This document shows, in pieces, positions 60,280-64,000 of a stretch of 64,000 bases of DNA. The DNA lies in the NCBI RefSeq assembly GCF_001649575.2, contig NC_051444.1, positions 19,675,240 to 19,739,239 of the forward strand, written 5' to 3'. The translations under genes were made by a program, and so were the position numbers. Position 1 is the first letter of the stretch. Every line of letters begins with the position of its first letter. The notes beneath the pieces are model-generated. The model worked only from the letters and a program-made list of their open reading frames with translations. It searched no databases and was not told the DNA's origin. This DNA is from Kryptolebias marmoratus (Eukaryota > Chordata > Actinopteri > Cyprinodontiformes > Rivulidae).

Positions 60280-60660
60280 TTTTCGTCTCTCAGTCGTTCT
60301 CATTACAAAAGGTGATCACCCTTTGAGCTCATCAGCCCAGAGTGAACAACCTTTCCCCACTGACTGATGAGTCTGAGAAGAGGGCTGTCGCCACACTGAC
60401 AACTTCTTCTGAGCAGAAACATATTAATGGTTCAGTTTCTAACTAAAACACTGCGCAGAAGCCGTCTCTTCCCTCCCACCCTGTGGATACCGTGGCGCTC
60501 TTTGCTGGTATTTCTTAAATGCCAACGTCAGTCATGAATAGGTCAGAACAACAAGCACTTAAATAAGGCTTTGTCACTGATTAATGAGAGGTGGTGAGGA
60601 CGGGGAGCGCCTCTGACTGCCTCGTGCAGATAAAACAATGAATGTTTTGTAAATAGCCAC
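60280..60660. promoter_or_regulatory. Candidate conserved noncoding element
   Basis: Balanced CpG-bearing sequence with GTCAGTCATGAATAGGTCAG, TCACTGATTAATGAGAGG and ATAAAACAATGAATGTTTTG. Closely follows the previous element; probably one cluster. Confidence 0.36.
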
Positions 60661-60739
60661 GGGTGCTTCTCTCTGTCTCTGTCTCCCTCCTCTATCTCTC
60701 TCTGTTCTTCCTTTCCCTCAGTGGAGAGAAACATCGCCA

Positions 60740-61060
60740 TCAGAAAACTGACAGCTGCTCTGGGGATCGTAGAAACACATGTTCCCAGGCGCAGGACTGG
60801 AGGAAATCCAATCAGATCCCAGCGAGCCTACGGTGGCTCAATTTGCAAAGCCAACAGGCCTTTTACCAGTACTGTTGTAATGGTATTAACAGGTTGGATC
60901 TCAGCCAAGGAGCACTATGGCAGTACCATGCTGATCTTATTGACTACTTATCCATAAAAATGTATCCCTTCTCACTACATCGCAGTCACACATGGCACAA
61001 ATTGACTAATCTGAGCAGATTAAAGTCATTTAGAGGAGATTAGGGTTCAGCCATGGTTTG
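60740..61060. promoter_or_regulatory. Candidate conserved noncoding element
   Basis: Balanced, non-repetitive stretch (GGTTGGATCTCAGCCAAGGA, TTGACTACTTATCC, GCAGATTAAAGTCATTTAG). Frames of up to 126 codons here show no recognisable domain. Confidence 0.3.
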
Positions 61061-64000
61061 ATTCAAATTCAAAATCTAATCAGACAATGTGTAAATTGAA
61101 CCACTAAAAGACAAATATGTTGCATAAAGAAAGCCTTTTTTAATTCTCTTCAGTTTTGGCTTCCAGTCAAAAGCAGCACAGTAAGAAAAGTCAAAAATAT
61201 CAAATAAACTAATTGGATTTTGGCGTATTTGCTGGATTATATAAAATTAAAACTGCTCCTAATGCATCATCTATTTTGTATTTTAAAATAGTCATAAGAA
61301 AAGATAGAATAATCTATAAAAACTGAGTGGCTTGTGTGATTCATCAGTCAGAAAGTATTGGTTTTCCCCTGTCACAGATCTGGCTGTCTCACGGCACAGA
61401 TGCCTCAGACTTTTAGTCCTGTCCATTTTTTCCCCTTTTTTCCAGAGTAATTAACTAGTGGAAATGATTTCCCCTTGAATGGTTGTCAGATCAATTTCTC
61501 ATTGGAGGTCTTAGTAAACCTGCTGTGGCACACGCAGCCTGTCAGATCCCAGCCACTGGGCACATCAGGTCCCACTTCAGTGGTTTTGGACTCCTAACAG
61601 TACTGTGAGCCTTGAGACAAAGACTGGACTCTCTTAAGTCTGAAGCGGTACTTTACACATGCCAAACATTGTGAGCAGAAAACATTTCAGCAAAGTCTGA
61701 TAATTTAATTTTCTGGTATAATTACACACATGGCTTAAAAAATATTTCAGCATTATGTGACACATACAATCAAATGTTTACTGGTATATTTAAGAGCAAA
61801 TATGTAGGTTTATTATTTTCTTAATTATTATTTTGCTTCAGGAAAGTCAAAAGAATATTTTAAGAGTCACACATGAAGCCAGAATCACTGACCTGTTTGA
61901 TGTGCTAAACACTGCTCCACCACTGGTTCTGTTTCCATGAAGATGAAGGGTAAATAAATCTTCAACTACAATGAGATATATACTTTCTGATAAAATTTTA
62001 TTACTAGAACATAGGGAAACTTAGTTATTTGAGGGGGGAGGATTCCCTTTGTAATATATCTTTAATGTTTGAACTAAATTTAAGTACAGTTATATAACTG
62101 ATGTATTAGGTCTTGACAAAATGGTAATATGGGTAATATGTGTCACGACTGGATTGAGAACCGGCTTAATGTGCACTGCCTGAGACAGGAAGGTTCATTT
62201 TTTAAGGGCTGGATCTGTAATTTTGTATTTTTTCCATACAATGTTTAGTTGAAAAATGATCAAATGAATGGAAAATATATTGAAGTGACTGAGTCTAACT
62301 CTATATAAATGTGAACTACAGATAACTGTGAAGAATGTGAGGCTTTCTTGAATTTTTCTGTTTGGCTACATACTGATGTTTAGCTTATTGTTCAGATTTC
62401 ATTAGCTTCCACTGTGAAATGAAGTATTTTAATAAAGTATTTTATATCCTTTATGATTGGAAGCCACAAGCACACACACACATATCCACACAAGTAAACT
62501 AAAACAGCATATGATAGTGAATGTTTTCTGTTCAGCAATAGTTCTACAAACCAAGTGTAGTTTTCAATGTAAAGTAACTATATTTGTTACCAGGTTTTGA
62601 ATAACTGTATCAGAGTTGTATTCATAGGCATCTGATCAGTAAAGCATGTGAACCATAGACATCCCCATTTATTTTTCTGCAGTCTTCATAAAACATAACT
62701 TTCTCTGTTTATGTCCTTTTGGCTCACAAAGGGAAAAAAGTGAAATAAAAGTTCAGTTCAGTTTCAGCTTAAACTGTAAGTAAGAAGCTCTGTCTGTTCA
62801 AAGATTATTTTCTTAATGAGATCCAAAATACAAAAATCCGACTGACACTACACTTACATATCATTATAGTTATACCCACTGCTCTGTTTGTTTAAAACAC
62901 AGTCCATGTGTTTTAGCAAACACACTATCAAAGAAGACAAAACTAAATTTCCCACTGTTATTTGACAGTGCTTCAAATACAAGCACTGATCAAATGTTGG
63001 CATTTTTATTTTCTAATTTAACCACAATACAATATGTAGTCAAGGAAATATTTTCATTTTATCTTTTAATCTAAAGAAAATGTAACTTTTCTATTCTAAT
63101 TTTAGGTAAAATCATTGAATTGGATCCAAGTTTGGAGAATCCTAGAGAAATTCAAATGAAAGAGTCAAACTAATTGCCACTTAGAACAGAACCCATTTAG
63201 GAGCACATTTTACCATCTAAATTATCTCCAACCACAAATATTACATTGGAGTTCAAGTGAATATTTTAATGTAAAACACTGCATGACTTTTCCATCAGAC
63301 TGTTATTTAGACGAAAGACTGGTCACGCTGAACATTTTCTGTGGTTTGTTGCAACCTGTTTTGTGTGTAGCATTGTTAAATGTACTCAGGCGTAAATGTT
63401 TGCTTGACTCCTTCATGAGAAATCTGTCTATCCAAGCTGAGATCACAGCCGCTTTCACAAAACACTTTCAAGCCTAAGACACTTTTTTCCTGTCTTAGTA
63501 TGATTTATATATCTAAAAAAAACTAAGGCAACATAGGGGGTTCAAATCAGTCTACTATTGTTATTCCTCTGAGCCGCCAAGTGAGGTAGTCACAGAGCCA
63601 TAACCGTAGATATGTGTAATGTGCAGATCAAGGGTGGGATGTGGTGATTTTCCCACAGTCTGTGCAATCAATCAGCCACAGGACCTATTATAGAAGAAGT
63701 CAAACACACATTTTACTCTATGTGTAGTGTCATACAATAATGCTACTGAGTTCTTCTCCATGCCTCCTTTGGTTTTGTGATGCTGGCTTCATTTATGTAA
63801 GTTCACAGGATGTGGACCTCTTCCTTGGTGATCTATGAACAGTTAGAGGCAGTCTAAACAGGGGTTTGTCTATGTGACATAGAAGTCCTTTGTTAAACGA
63901 TCATCTGACAACTGTCTGCTGCAGGTAAGATGCTGCCTACTCATAAGTAACCCACACAATCATCTATTCAGCTATTCATTTGTACAATACATAGTTTTAC
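61061..64000. other. Intergenic, no gene; one regulatory-looking patch
   Basis: AT-rich unique sequence. 61,450-61,630 (GAATGGTTGTCAGATCAATTTC, CAGCCTGTCAGATCCCAGCC) is balanced and may be regulatory. A short CACACA stretch lies near 62,472-62,482. No exon or named repeat was recognised up to the right edge. Confidence 0.42.

Noticed and set aside
60663..61043. 126-codon plus-strand frame
   Set aside because: No recognisable domain; the region looks noncoding and regulatory.

Overview
The window is vertebrate, most likely teleost, nuclear DNA. It is AT-rich, intron-bearing and full of microsatellites, and it carries fish-type repeats: a BEL/Pao LTR retrotransposon, LINE 3' ends with ATGG tails, and tail-family fragments. 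No operons, bacterial genes, CRISPR arrays, tRNA or rRNA genes were seen. There is one assembly gap of 749 N (33,380-34,128).

Only one host protein-coding gene can be recognised. On the minus strand, 19,127-18,870 is the first coding exon of a type II cadherin. It encodes a signal peptide, a propeptide, a furin site (RAKR) and the start of EC1 with the two adhesive tryptophans, and ends at a GTGAGT donor. The sequence around the cleavage site (GWVWNQMFVLEEFSG, then PILVGR) and the N-terminus identify it as cadherin-8 (cdh8). A CpG-rich block at about 20,540-21,500 fits its promoter and a noncoding first exon. The next exon was not found down to position 1, so everything left of 18,870 reads as a large cdh8 intron, and everything right of about 21.5 kb as the 5' flanking gene desert.

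Layout: 1 to about 5,692 is the 3' part of a BEL/Pao retrotransposon, antisense to cdh8. It has a long open gag-pol frame, but most of the integrase core is deleted and the downstream tail lies in another frame; a 3' LTR follows. 5.7-18.87 kb is cdh8 intron; its right-hand half, from about 10.9 kb, is richer in GC and contains many segments that look like conserved noncoding elements. 18.87-19.25 kb is the coding exon; 19.25-21.18 kb is the first intron; 21.18-21.5 kb is the predicted exon 1 and promoter. 21.6-64 kb is noncoding, with islands of enhancer-like sequence (for example 23.0-23.8, 29.4-29.8, 41.4-42.0, 49.5-50.1 and 59.8-60.7 kb) between AT-rich filler and repeats: a LINE end with a long ATGG array, a GATA array at the gap, a dispersed family of about 300 bp with tandem dimers, nested insertions, an R4/Dong-like LINE tail, and a twin pair of short palindromic elements.

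No novel protein system was found. The points most worth checking are the cdh8 promoter architecture, the integrase-deleted BEL copy, the uncatalogued-looking repeat families and the candidate enhancers. All calls come from reading the sequence; no alignment or database search was run.
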